A stretch of 45,383 nt of DNA from Actinomycetes bacterium (GTDB taxonomy: Bacteria > Actinomycetota > Acidimicrobiia > Acidimicrobiales > Acidimicrobilacustridaceae), in the NCBI GenBank assembly GCA_029782025.1, contig JAKOVR010000062.1, positions 1-45,383 on the forward strand. Direction: 5' to 3'. Shown here piece after piece: positions 30,777 to 38,290 of this stretch (position 1 is its first letter; the number at the start of each line of letters is the position of its first letter). The notes below the pieces were generated by a model that worked only from the letters and a program-made list of their open reading frames with translations, searched no databases and was not told the DNA's origin. The position numbers and the translations under genes are program-made.

Positions 30777-31457
30777 TCAGCCGGCGAGGAGCCGGGCGAC
30801 CTCGTCGTCGTCGAGGCGCCGGAAGCAGCGCCGGGCCGCGCCACGATCGAGCACCGCCACCTCGAGGTCGCCGGGCTCGAGCGCCCGTTCGGGCCCGCCG
30901 AGGGCCTTGACGACCACCTGCATCACGCCGTCGAGCCCCATCCCCGGCTGCCAGGTCTCCCCCAGGCGCTCGGTGATGGCTTCGGCTTCGCCCCCGAGGG
31001 CGAGGAAGTTGCTCTTGTCCATGACGGTGCCGTCGTACTGGATGTAGAAGAGCTGGTCGCCCTCGGTGGTGGCCCCGACCTCGGCCACCAGGATCTCCAC
31101 CTCGAGCGGCTTCATCTCGTGGGTGAAGATCTGACCGAGGATCTGGGCGTACTGGTTGGCCAGGCTCCGGGCTTCGACGTCCTCCCGGGAGAACGAGTAG
31201 CCCTTCAGGTCGGCGTGGCGCACGCCGGCGATGCGGAGCTGGTCGAACTCGTTGTACTTCCCCACCCCGGCGAAGGCGATGCGGTCGTAGATCTCCGAGA
31301 CCTTGCGCAACGTGGTGGACGGGTTCTCGGCGCAGATCAGGATCCCGCCGGCATAGGCGGCGGCGGCGAGGCTGCGGCCCCGGGCGATGCCCTTCCGGGC
31401 GTAGTCGGCCCGGTCCTTCATCACCTGCTCGGGTGCGACGTAGAACGGCATGCTCAT
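30777..31457 (-). CDS. prcA: Proteasome alpha subunit PrcA
   Basis: 226 residues. PFYVAPEQVMKDRADYARKGIARGRSLAAAAYAGGILICAENPS is the alpha-type N-terminal helix and first strands, with no catalytic Thr; GVGKYNEFDQLRIAG and ARSLANQYAQILGQIFTHEMKP continue the fold. Alpha rings cap the 20S core and gate substrate entry; the usual C-terminal motif zone ends here in RLLAG. ATG 31457 overlaps the prcB stop in an ATGA junction (31454-31457), ensuring balanced synthesis. Confidence 0.95.
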   Translation of the reverse strand: MSMPFYVAPEQVMKDRADYARKGIARGRSLAAAAYAGGILICAENPSTTLRKVSEIYDRIAFAGVGKYNEFDQLRIAGVRHADLKGYSFSREDVEARSLANQYAQILGQIFTHEMKPLEVEILVAEVGATTEGDQLFYIQYDGTVMDKSNFLALGGEAEAITERLGETWQPGMGLDGVMQVVVKALGGPERALEPGDLEVAVLDRGAARRCFRRLDDDEVARLLAG

Positions 31458-32302
31458 CGCGGCCCACCTCCGAGGTCGGAGCTCGTCTCGGGGATCCGGC
31501 CGGCGCCCTCGGCCTCGCGGGCGGCCAGCGCACCGATGATGGCCTGGAACCGCTCGGAGATCTCCGAGTCGTCGACCCGGGTGAAGCCCTCGGCGGTGAT
31601 GGTGGCGATCACGGGGTAGATCCCCCGGATGGCGTCCGGGCCGCCGGTGGCGGAGTCCTCGTCGGCCGCTTCCCACAGGGCCCGGAGGGCGAGGTCGATG
31701 GCCTCGCCCCGCGCCAGGCCCTCGCGGAAGCCGAGCTTCACCACGGTGGAGGCGTGCAGGCTGCCCGAGCCGGTGGCCGAGAAGTTGCTCTCCTCGTAGC
31801 GCCCGCCGGTGACGTCGTACTGGAACAACCGACCCGCACCGCGGCGCAGGTCGAACCCGGCGAACAGCGGGACGACGGCCAGGCCCTGCATCGCCGCCGG
31901 CAGGTGGTCGCGGACCATGCCGCCGAGCTGGTTGGCCTTGCCCTCCAGGCTGATCTCCGCGCCCTCCACCTTCTCGTAGTGCTCGAGCTGGAGCTGGAAG
32001 AGCTTCACCATCTCCATGGCCGGGCCGGCGGCGCCGGCGATGGCGACGCCCGAATGGCGGTCGGCCGGGAACACCTTCTCGATGGCCCGATGGCTGATGA
32101 AGTTGCCGGAGGTCGCACGGCGGTCGCCGGCCATCACGACGCCGTCGGCGAAGCGGATGGCCACGACCGTGGTGCCGTGGGTGATCTGCAACTGCTGGTC
32201 GACCGGTGCGGCCGGCACCGGCGGGGCCAGGCCGGCACGGCGCACGAGGGCGACGAAGTCCGGGCCCGGATCGTCGCCGGGCGGGTAGAGCGGGAGGTTC
32301 AC
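31454..32302 (-). CDS. prcB: Proteasome beta subunit PrcB
   Basis: 282 residues with a propeptide of 43 residues; the mature N-terminus is predicted at Thr44 in ITHG-TTVVAIRF, the catalytic nucleophile. GVVMAGDRRATSGNFISHR provides Asp and Lys-region context, and SATGSGSLHASTVVKLG the late Ser/Gly loop. The propeptide is removed on assembly to give the active 20S chamber. GTG 32302 follows TAGCCT by seven bases, so prcBA probably has its own leaderless transcript in addition to any read-through from dop-pup. Confidence 0.95.
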   Translation of the reverse strand: MNLPLYPPGDDPGPDFVALVRRAGLAPPVPAAPVDQQLQITHGTTVVAIRFADGVVMAGDRRATSGNFISHRAIEKVFPADRHSGVAIAGAAGPAMEMVKLFQLQLEHYEKVEGAEISLEGKANQLGGMVRDHLPAAMQGLAVVPLFAGFDLRRGAGRLFQYDVTGGRYEESNFSATGSGSLHASTVVKLGFREGLARGEAIDLALRALWEAADEDSATGGPDAIRGIYPVIATITAEGFTRVDDSEISERFQAIIGALAAREAEGAGRIPETSSDLGGGPR

Positions 32303-32309
32303 GGCCGGC

Positions 32310-32315
32310 AGGCTA
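32310..32315 (-). promoter_or_regulatory. -10 box TAGCCT of a likely leaderless prcBA transcript
   Basis: On the minus strand TAGCCT ends seven bases before GTG 32302, in the gap between pup and prcB. Confidence 0.5.
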
Positions 32316-32343
32316 TCGGAGCCGGCGCGGTCCCGCGACGGCG

Positions 32344-32541
32344 CTACTGGCCGCCCTTCTGGACGTAGCCCTTGACGAAGTCCTCGGCGTTGGTCTCGAG
32401 CACCTCGTCGATCTCGTCGAGGAGGTCGTCGAGCTCGGCCTTGAGCTTCTCCCCTCGCTCGGACGTGGCCGGCGCCTCCTGCACGGTCTCTTCGTCCGTG
32501 CGGGTCGTCGTGGTCTTCTTGATCTGCTCGCGTTCAGGCAT
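32344..32541 (-). CDS. pup: Prokaryotic ubiquitin-like protein Pup
   Basis: 65 residues, largely charged and disordered, with the helix-forming C-terminal half (KLKAELDDLLDEIDEVLE) that binds the proteasomal ATPase, and the C-terminus GYVQKGGQ. The final Gln means Dop must deamidate it to Glu before PafA can use it. It lies between dop (13-base gap) and prcB, the standard position. A weak GAAGAG site precedes ATG 32541. No gene for the Mpa/ARC ATPase is in the window; it is expected upstream of dop or elsewhere. Confidence 0.96.
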   Translation of the reverse strand: MPEREQIKKTTTTRTDEETVQEAPATSERGEKLKAELDDLLDEIDEVLETNAEDFVKGYVQKGGQ

Positions 32542-32554
32542 CCGCTCTTCGCTT

Positions 32555-34069
32555 TCAGGACCCCAGGCGCTCGAGGAGCTCGGCCGGGGTTGTGCACTCC
32601 GCCAACAACATACCCACGTGAGCGGCCGTACCGCGCGACGGTTCCATCATCGGCACCCGCCGGAGCGGATCCTTCCCGATGTCGAACACGAGGCTGTCCC
32701 AGTTGGCGGCCACGATGGCGTCGCCCCACTTCTGCAGGCAGGTGCCCCGGAAGTAGGCCCGGGTGTCGGTCGGCGGCTCCGTCATGGCGCTGGCCACCTC
32801 GTCGGGCGACACGAGGGTGCGCAGCCCGGCCCGGCGGGCCAGGGACTTGTCCGGGCGCAGGTCGTGGTACTGCAGGTCCATGGCGGCGAGGCGGGCGTCG
32901 GACCACTGCAGGCCGTGCCGCTCCCGGTAGGCGTCGATGATCCGGTACTTGGCCACCCAGTCGAGCCGGTCGGCCAGCTGCATCGGGTCGGCCTCGAGGC
33001 CGGTGAGGACGGCCTCCCACTCGGCCAGCACGGCGGCGCCGACCTCCTCGCCCACCACGGCCAGGCCACCGGCGTCGGCGTACTTGCGGGCCCGGTCGAG
33101 CAGCTCCCACTGCACGTCGAGCGCGGTGATGGTGGCCCCGTCGGCCAGCTCCAGGGGCAGGCGGAGGGAGCGGTCGTAGGAGACGGCGCGCATGCACCAG
33201 ACGGGAGCGCGGAAGATGAAGTCGCGGGGCAGGAAGTCGTCCTCGACCATGGCCAGGACGATGGCCGTGGTGCCCACCTTCAGGAAGGTCGCCGTCTCGC
33301 TCAGGTTGGCGTCGCCGCAGATCACGTGCAGGCGCCGGTACTTCTGGCTGTCGGCGTGCGGTTCGTCGCGGGTGTTGACGATCGGCCGCTTGAGCGTGGT
33401 CTCGAGCCCGACCTCCTCCTCGAAGAAGTCGGCCCGCTGGGTGAGCTGGAAGGGCACGTCCTCGCTGGTCAGCCCGGCCGCCTCGGTGCCCACCTTCCCG
33501 GCCCCGGTGAACACCTGCCGGGTGATGAAGTGGGCCATGGCGTGGGTGACGATGCGACCGAAGGGGACCAGCCGGTCCATCAGGTAGTTCTCGTGGCAGC
33601 CGTAGCTGTTGCCCTTGCGGTCGGAGTTGTTCTTGTAGACGACCAGTTCCTGCCCGTCGGGCAGCAGCCGCTTGGCCGCCGCCATCGAGGCCACGAGGAT
33701 CTCCTCGGCGGCGCGGTCGAAGCGCACGATGCTCCGGGCGTCGGCGCACTCCGGGGTGGAGAGCTCCGGGTGGGCGTGGTCGACGTAGTAGCGGGCACCG
33801 TTGGTGAGGACGATGTTCACCAGGTGGGTCTCGATCTCCGGCGGGAGCGCCCCCGGCGGCGGGCCGCCGCGGGCGTCGTTCCCCGGGCTCTCGTCCTCGA
33901 AGTCCCAGCCGACCTTGGGGCCCCCGGCCGATGCACCGGCCTGCCGCGCCCGCTCGCCGGCGTAGGCGTTGATCAGCAGCGACGAGGCTGCGATCGGGTT
34001 CGACTCCGCCGCGCCGCGGAGCATGATCCCGAACTCGGTCTCGACGCCGACGATCTTGGCGATGGCCAC
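32555..34069 (-). CDS. dop: Deamidase of Pup (depupylase) Dop
   Basis: 504 residues. IVGVETEFGIMLRG starts the PafA/Dop fold; the Dop-specific loop is visible as an Ala/Gly/Pro-rich insertion around residues 38-75 (including VGWDFEDESPGND), absent from PafA. Later landmarks: [61 protein letters not shown]. It deamidates Pup-Gln and removes Pup from substrates. GTG 34069 follows TAAGGT by six bases. It heads the minus-strand proteasome block and is divergent from the phospholipase C-like gene. Confidence 0.95.
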   Translation of the reverse strand: MAIAKIVGVETEFGIMLRGAAESNPIAASSLLINAYAGERARQAGASAGGPKVGWDFEDESPGNDARGGPPPGALPPEIETHLVNIVLTNGARYYVDHAHPELSTPECADARSIVRFDRAAEEILVASMAAAKRLLPDGQELVVYKNNSDRKGNSYGCHENYLMDRLVPFGRIVTHAMAHFITRQVFTGAGKVGTEAAGLTSEDVPFQLTQRADFFEEEVGLETTLKRPIVNTRDEPHADSQKYRRLHVICGDANLSETATFLKVGTTAIVLAMVEDDFLPRDFIFRAPVWCMRAVSYDRSLRLPLELADGATITALDVQWELLDRARKYADAGGLAVVGEEVGAAVLAEWEAVLTGLEADPMQLADRLDWVAKYRIIDAYRERHGLQWSDARLAAMDLQYHDLRPDKSLARRAGLRTLVSPDEVASAMTEPPTDTRAYFRGTCLQKWGDAIVAANWDSLVFDIGKDPLRRVPMMEPSRGTAAHVGMLLAECTTPAELLERLGS

Positions 34070-34075
34070 GCTCGG

Positions 34076-34081
34076 ACCTTA
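34076..34081 (-). promoter_or_regulatory. -10 box TAAGGT of a likely leaderless dop transcript
   Basis: On the minus strand TAAGGT ends six bases before GTG 34069; the divergent plus-strand box is at 34137-34142. Confidence 0.5.
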
Positions 34082-34136
34082 TCGGGTCGACCGGCGACCT
34101 CCCCGGACCGCGGTGCCGCGGCGGGGGGCACGCCAC

Positions 34137-34142
34137 TAGCGT
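34137..34142 (+). promoter_or_regulatory. -10 box TAGCGT of a likely leaderless transcript
   Basis: TAGCGT ends nine bases before ATG 34152 of the phospholipase C-like gene. Confidence 0.45.
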
Positions 34143-34151
34143 GTCGCGACC

Positions 34152-35507
34152 ATGGACGAGGGCGACGACCAGGACCGCGACCGCGGGGTGCTGGCCTGGG
34201 CCGGCGATGCGCCCGTGCTCGGCTCGACCACGACGTCATGGGTGCACCCCGACGGGCCGATCGCCGTCGCCGGCGACCGTCCCAACCCCACCCTGCCGAT
34301 CGGGACCGATCTGCTCCCGATGATCGAGCACATCGTCGTGCTCGTGATGGAGAACCACTCGTTCGACAACTACTACGGGATGCTCGGTCGGGGCGACGGG
34401 TTCACCCTCGACGAGGACGGCGCGCCGCTCGACGCCACCCCCGGGTCCGACGGCCGGCCGGTGCGGGCCTGGCCATTCCCCGACACGACGCAGCCGGCCG
34501 AGCAGCCCTGCCCGGACTGGGACGCGTCGCACCGCAGCTGGGCCGGGGGCACCAACGAGGGGTTCGCGGCCAGCCGGAGCGGCGCGGTGGCGATGGGCTA
34601 CTGGACCGGCGAGCACCTCCCCTACTACTGGTCCCTGGCCGCCCGCTTCCCGCTGTGCGACCGCTACTTCTGCTCGGTGCTCGGCCCCACCTTCCCCAAC
34701 CGACGGTTCCTCGTCGCCGGCACGGCCCGCGGGTTCGTGGCCACCAGCCTCCCCGCCCTCGACGAGCGGCCGCCCAATGGCACGGTCTTCGACCAGCTCA
34801 ACGCCGCCGGCGTGTCGTGGAAGGACTACTTCGGCGACCTGCCCGAGCCGGCGCTGTTCCCCCCGGTGTGGTTCGAGAACCTCGACAAGGGGGGCACCTA
34901 CGCCGACTTCGTGGCCGACTGCGCCGCCGGTCGCCTCCCGTCGGTGTCGATCGTGACGCCTCGGACCGACCTCTCGGAGGAGAACCCCCAGGACATCGCC
35001 GAGGGCGAGGCCTTCAGCGCCCGCGTCATCGAGGCCGTCCTCACCAGCCCGTGCTGGCCCCGCACCGTGCTGGTGTTCACCTACGACGAGCACGGTGGCT
35101 TCTACGACCACGTCCCGCCGCCCGCCGCGGTGCCGCCCGACGACCTCGGTCCCCTCCTCGACCCCGACCTCGACGCCACCGAGCCCGGGGGCTACGACCG
35201 TCTCGGCTTCCGCGTGCCAACCATGGTGCTGTCCCCCTTCGCCCGCCCCGACCATGTGTCCTCGATCATCCACGACCACACCTCGGTGCTGCGACTCATC
35301 CAGACCAAGTGGAACCTGCCCGCCCTCACCGCCCGCGACGCCAACGCCTCCAACCTGCTCGACTGCCTCGACCTGTCGCCCGACGGCCTCGCCGCCCCCG
35401 CGTTCCTGACCCCACCGGAGCGGGCGACCCCCGGGCTGTTCCGCCGCGACGGGGCGGTCGACCGTCTGCCCGCCCACATCCGGGAAGCCCTCGGCCTCGT
35501 CGGCTGA
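34152..35507 (+). CDS. Phospholipase C-like phosphoesterase
   Basis: 451 residues of the phosphoesterase family (alkaline phosphatase superfamily, phospholipase C/acid phosphatase type). IVVLVMENHSFDNYYGMLG holds the metal-site Glu-Asn and catalytic region, PTFPNRRFLVAGTA follows, and VFTYDEHGGFYDHVPPP carries the later metal ligands. No Tat or Sec signal is visible, unlike many secreted actinobacterial relatives, so a cytosolic role or export by another route is implied. ATG 34152 is supported by the TAGCGT box. It separates the Pup-proteasome block from the amidoligase cluster. Confidence 0.85.
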   Translation: MDEGDDQDRDRGVLAWAGDAPVLGSTTTSWVHPDGPIAVAGDRPNPTLPIGTDLLPMIEHIVVLVMENHSFDNYYGMLGRGDGFTLDEDGAPLDATPGSDGRPVRAWPFPDTTQPAEQPCPDWDASHRSWAGGTNEGFAASRSGAVAMGYWTGEHLPYYWSLAARFPLCDRYFCSVLGPTFPNRRFLVAGTARGFVATSLPALDERPPNGTVFDQLNAAGVSWKDYFGDLPEPALFPPVWFENLDKGGTYADFVADCAAGRLPSVSIVTPRTDLSEENPQDIAEGEAFSARVIEAVLTSPCWPRTVLVFTYDEHGGFYDHVPPPAAVPPDDLGPLLDPDLDATEPGGYDRLGFRVPTMVLSPFARPDHVSSIIHDHTSVLRLIQTKWNLPALTARDANASNLLDCLDLSPDGLAAPAFLTPPERATPGLFRRDGAVDRLPAHIREALGLVG

Positions 35508-35600
35508 CCGCGCACTGGGGGCGCCACCGAGTTCACGGAGTGGAAACAACCTCGACGTCGTGCTGACCCACGCCGGTCGTAGACAGACGGTCGAGCGACG

Positions 35601-37043
35601 ATGGACCTGGCTGCCTACCCGACCACCCCCGCATGGGACGAGCTCGTCGAGCACGGCCGCGCCCGGGCGTCGCTCGGGGGCTTCGCCCGTTTCCTTGATG
35701 GCGTCGACCTCGCCGATCTCCGCGTGCGCCAGGACGCGGCCGAGGCCGCCATCCGGGCCATGGGCGTGTCGTTCACCGTCTACGCCGACGGAGGCAACAT
35801 CGACCGGTCGTGGCCCTTCGACGTGCTGCCCCGGGTGATCACCGCCGAGGCGTGGGCACCGGTCGCGGCAGGGTTGGCCCAACGGCTGCGGGCCCTGAAC
35901 CACTTCCTCGCCGACGTCTACGGGCCGCAGAAGATCCTGGCCGACGGCGTGGTGCCGCCCGAGCTCGTGCTGAGCTCCCCGAACTACCGCCCTGAGTGCC
36001 TGGGCATGGACCTCTCCCACGGCGTGTGGGCCCACATCTGCGGCACCGATCTGGTCAGAGGGGCCGACGGCGCCTTCTTCGTCCTCGAGGACAACCTGCG
36101 GGTGCCGAGCGGGGTGGCCTACATGCTCGAGAACCGGCTGATCACCAAGCGGGTGTTCCCCGAGCTGTTCCGGGACCTCGAGATCCTGCCGGTGGATGAC
36201 TACCCCCAGCGGCTCCACGGCCTGTTGAGCTCGCTCTCGCCCCGCCCGGGACACCAGCCGGTCATCGTCGTGCTGACCCCGGGCATCCACAACGCGGCCT
36301 ACTTCGAGCACGCCACCCTCGCTCAGCTGATGGGGGTGGAGCTGGCGGAGGGATCCGACCTGGTGGTCGATGCCGACGACATCGTCCACCTGCGCACCGT
36401 CGGAGGGCTCCGCCGCGTCGACGTGATCTACCGTCGCATCGACGACCTCTTCCTCGACCCGGAGGTGTTCCATCCCGACTCCACCCTCGGCGTCCCCGGG
36501 CTGATGCGGGCCTGGCGGGCCGGGAACGTCGCCATCGCCAATGCGCCGGGGGCCGGCGTGGCCGACGACAAGGTCGTCTACTCCTACGTCCCCGACATGG
36601 TCCGGTACTACCTCGGCGAGGAGCCGGCCGTGGACAACGTGCCGACCTACCGGGGCGACACGGACCTCCGTTGGATCCTCGGCCACATCGACGAGCTCGT
36701 GGTCAAGCCGGCGAACGAGAGCGGCGGCTACGGGGTGGTGGTCGGCCCCCATGCCTCGGCGGCGGAGCTGGAGGCGTGTCGGGCCCGCCTGCGGGCCGAC
36801 CCTCGGGGCCACGTCGCCCAGCCGGTGATCCCCATCTCGACCGCCCCGACCCTGACCCCGGGCGACCCCGTCGCCGTGGCGCCGCGCCACGTCGACCTCC
36901 GCCCGTTCGTGCTGTCGGGCGCCGACATCTCGGTGACCACGGGCGGGCTGACCCGGGTGGCGCTCCGTGAGGGGTCCCTCATCGTCAACAGCTCGCAGGG
37001 AGGAGGCAGCAAGGACACCTGGATCCTCGACCCCACCGTCTGA
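35601..37043 (+). CDS. Circularly permuted type 2 ATP-grasp protein (COG2308 / DUF404-DUF407)
   Basis: 480 residues, first gene of the amidoligase cluster. Family landmarks: FTVYADGGNIDRSWPFDVLPRVI, FFVLEDNLRVPSGVAYMLENR, VVLTPGIHNAAYFEH, VKPANESGGYGVVVG (Lys369 with a Gly-rich ATP loop) and the end segment NSSQGGGSKDTWIL. It should activate a carboxylate as acyl phosphate and ligate an amine, making an amide bond; the real substrate is unknown. No Shine-Dalgarno of note; ATG 35601 begins the conserved region. Followed after 54 bases by a small ORF and then by alpha-E. Confidence 0.9.
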   Translation: MDLAAYPTTPAWDELVEHGRARASLGGFARFLDGVDLADLRVRQDAAEAAIRAMGVSFTVYADGGNIDRSWPFDVLPRVITAEAWAPVAAGLAQRLRALNHFLADVYGPQKILADGVVPPELVLSSPNYRPECLGMDLSHGVWAHICGTDLVRGADGAFFVLEDNLRVPSGVAYMLENRLITKRVFPELFRDLEILPVDDYPQRLHGLLSSLSPRPGHQPVIVVLTPGIHNAAYFEHATLAQLMGVELAEGSDLVVDADDIVHLRTVGGLRRVDVIYRRIDDLFLDPEVFHPDSTLGVPGLMRAWRAGNVAIANAPGAGVADDKVVYSYVPDMVRYYLGEEPAVDNVPTYRGDTDLRWILGHIDELVVKPANESGGYGVVVGPHASAAELEACRARLRADPRGHVAQPVIPISTAPTLTPGDPVAVAPRHVDLRPFVLSGADISVTTGGLTRVALREGSLIVNSSQGGGSKDTWILDPTV

Positions 37044-37084
37044 CCCACCGGGCCCGTCCGGGCGCCGGGCTCCCGCCCATCCAC

Positions 37085-37090
37085 GAGGAG
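37085..37090 (+). promoter_or_regulatory. Ribosome site that identifies the small ORF
   Basis: gaggag ends seven bases before ATG 37098, one of the better ribosome sites in this cluster, and supports translation of the 70-codon ORF. Confidence 0.6.
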
Positions 37091-37097
37091 ATCCTCC

Positions 37098-37310
37098 ATG
37101 ACCCCTGTGACCACCACGACCACATCCGCGATCACCACCGTCGTCTTCGGTCGCGCCCACGGCAGCCCTCGGGCCTACGCCGCCGGCCGCACCTATGGAC
37201 TCCCGCGCCAGCGCCGGTCCTACGGGCTGTCGCGCAGCTACCACTCGCTCAGCCGTCCGTACGCCAGCCCGCGGGCGTCCCGGGCCGGCGCCAGCGAGTC
37301 GGGATCCTGA
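37098..37310 (+). CDS. Small basic Tyr/Arg/Ser-rich protein inside the amidoligase cluster
   Basis: 70 residues, not recognised. The N-terminus is a Thr-rich, mildly hydrophobic stretch (VTTTTTSAITTVVF); from residue 18 it has Gly, Ser, Arg and regularly spaced Tyr (27, 33, 42, 48, 55), as in RTYGLPRQRRSYGLSRSYHS. It contains ten Arg, twelve Ser, one acidic residue and no Cys or Lys. Coding evidence: ribosome site gaggag, roughly 90% G or C at third positions, and a TGA that sits one base before the alpha-E GTG (TGACGTG), the same spacing as at the next-to-last junction of the cluster. Possibilities: peptide substrate or tag of the amidoligases, or a translational leader for alpha-E. Confidence 0.6.
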   Translation: MTPVTTTTTSAITTVVFGRAHGSPRAYAAGRTYGLPRQRRSYGLSRSYHSLSRPYASPRASRAGASESGS

Positions 37311-37311
37311 C

Positions 37312-38286
37312 GTGCTGCTCTGCCGCCTGGCCGACGCCATCTTCTGGGCCGGCCGCTATCTCGAACGGACCGAGGGCACGGCCCGGATCGTGGCCACGCA
37401 CACCGACCTCTTCCTCGACCTCCCCAAGGCGGCCGGCCTCACCTGGGCCCCGCTCCTGGCCGTGGCCGGCGTGGCCGAGGACTTCGACGCCCACCACCTG
37501 GTGCGCAGCGAGGAGGACGTGGTCCGGTTCCTGCTCGCCGATCCCCAGAACCCCGGCGCTCTGCTCTCGTCCCTGGCCCTCGCCCGGGAGAACGTCCGGC
37601 GGACGCGGGCCTTGTTCCCCCGGGAGGCCTGGGAGATCTTGACCGTGCTCCACCACGACGCCGAGGAGGCGAGGCACGGCACCGCCAGCCGGAGCACCCG
37701 CCAGGCGTGGCTGGCCTCGGTGCTGGCGTCCTGCCAGCAGCTGGCCGGCACGCTGGAGGGGGCGATGATCGACGACGAGGCCAGGGCGTTCTTCCGCCTC
37801 GGGCAGTGCATCGAACGGGCCGACATGACGACCCGCGTGCTCGACGTCCGGGCCGGGATGCTCCTCGACGCCGAGCCCGCCATCTCGCCCTACGCCGACG
37901 TCCTCTGGACGGGGGTGTTGCGGGCCGTCGGCGCCGACCACGCCTACCGCCGCCGCGTCTCGGCCCGCGTGAAGGGCTCCGAGGTCCTCGCGTTCCTCCT
38001 GCGTGACCCCTCGTTCCCGCGATCGGTGGCGCACTGCCTGGGCACCATCGACGGGCTGGCGGCGACCCTCCCGCCCAGCGTCGAGGTGACCCTCGCCGTG
38101 GCCCAGGCGACGCGCCTGGTGGAGGAGGCCAGCGTCCGGTCCCTCGTGTGGGACGGCCTCCACGAGTACGTCGACGACGTGCAGCAGGCCGTCCACGGCA
38201 TCCATGACGCGCTCGACCGGAGCTACTTCCGGCGCGGCCTGCCGGTGACGCGGGCGGAACCGATGGCCGAGGCCATCTCGGCCTGA
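37312..38286 (+). CDS. Alpha-E domain protein (COG2307 / DUF403)
   Basis: 324 residues, almost entirely helical. The signature at the start is LLCRLADAIFWAGRYLERTEGTARIV, then LARENVRRTRALFPREAWEIL, FFRLGQCIERADMTTRVLDVR and SLVWDGLHEYVDDVQQAVHGIHDA. Alpha-E proteins almost always accompany COG2308 ATP-grasp proteins and are thought to be partners or scaffolds, possibly with their own activity. GTG 37312 follows the small ORF's stop by one base, and the next gene starts four bases after this one ends, so these genes are one operon. Confidence 0.9.
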   Translation: MLLCRLADAIFWAGRYLERTEGTARIVATHTDLFLDLPKAAGLTWAPLLAVAGVAEDFDAHHLVRSEEDVVRFLLADPQNPGALLSSLALARENVRRTRALFPREAWEILTVLHHDAEEARHGTASRSTRQAWLASVLASCQQLAGTLEGAMIDDEARAFFRLGQCIERADMTTRVLDVRAGMLLDAEPAISPYADVLWTGVLRAVGADHAYRRRVSARVKGSEVLAFLLRDPSFPRSVAHCLGTIDGLAATLPPSVEVTLAVAQATRLVEEASVRSLVWDGLHEYVDDVQQAVHGIHDALDRSYFRRGLPVTRAEPMAEAISA

Positions 38287-38290
38287 TCCG

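Noticed and set aside
34236..37340. Long minus-strand open frame opposite the phospholipase and ATP-grasp genes
   Set aside because: Low-complexity, repetitive Gly/Val/His/Glu translation; the plus strand encodes recognised conserved proteins in the same place.
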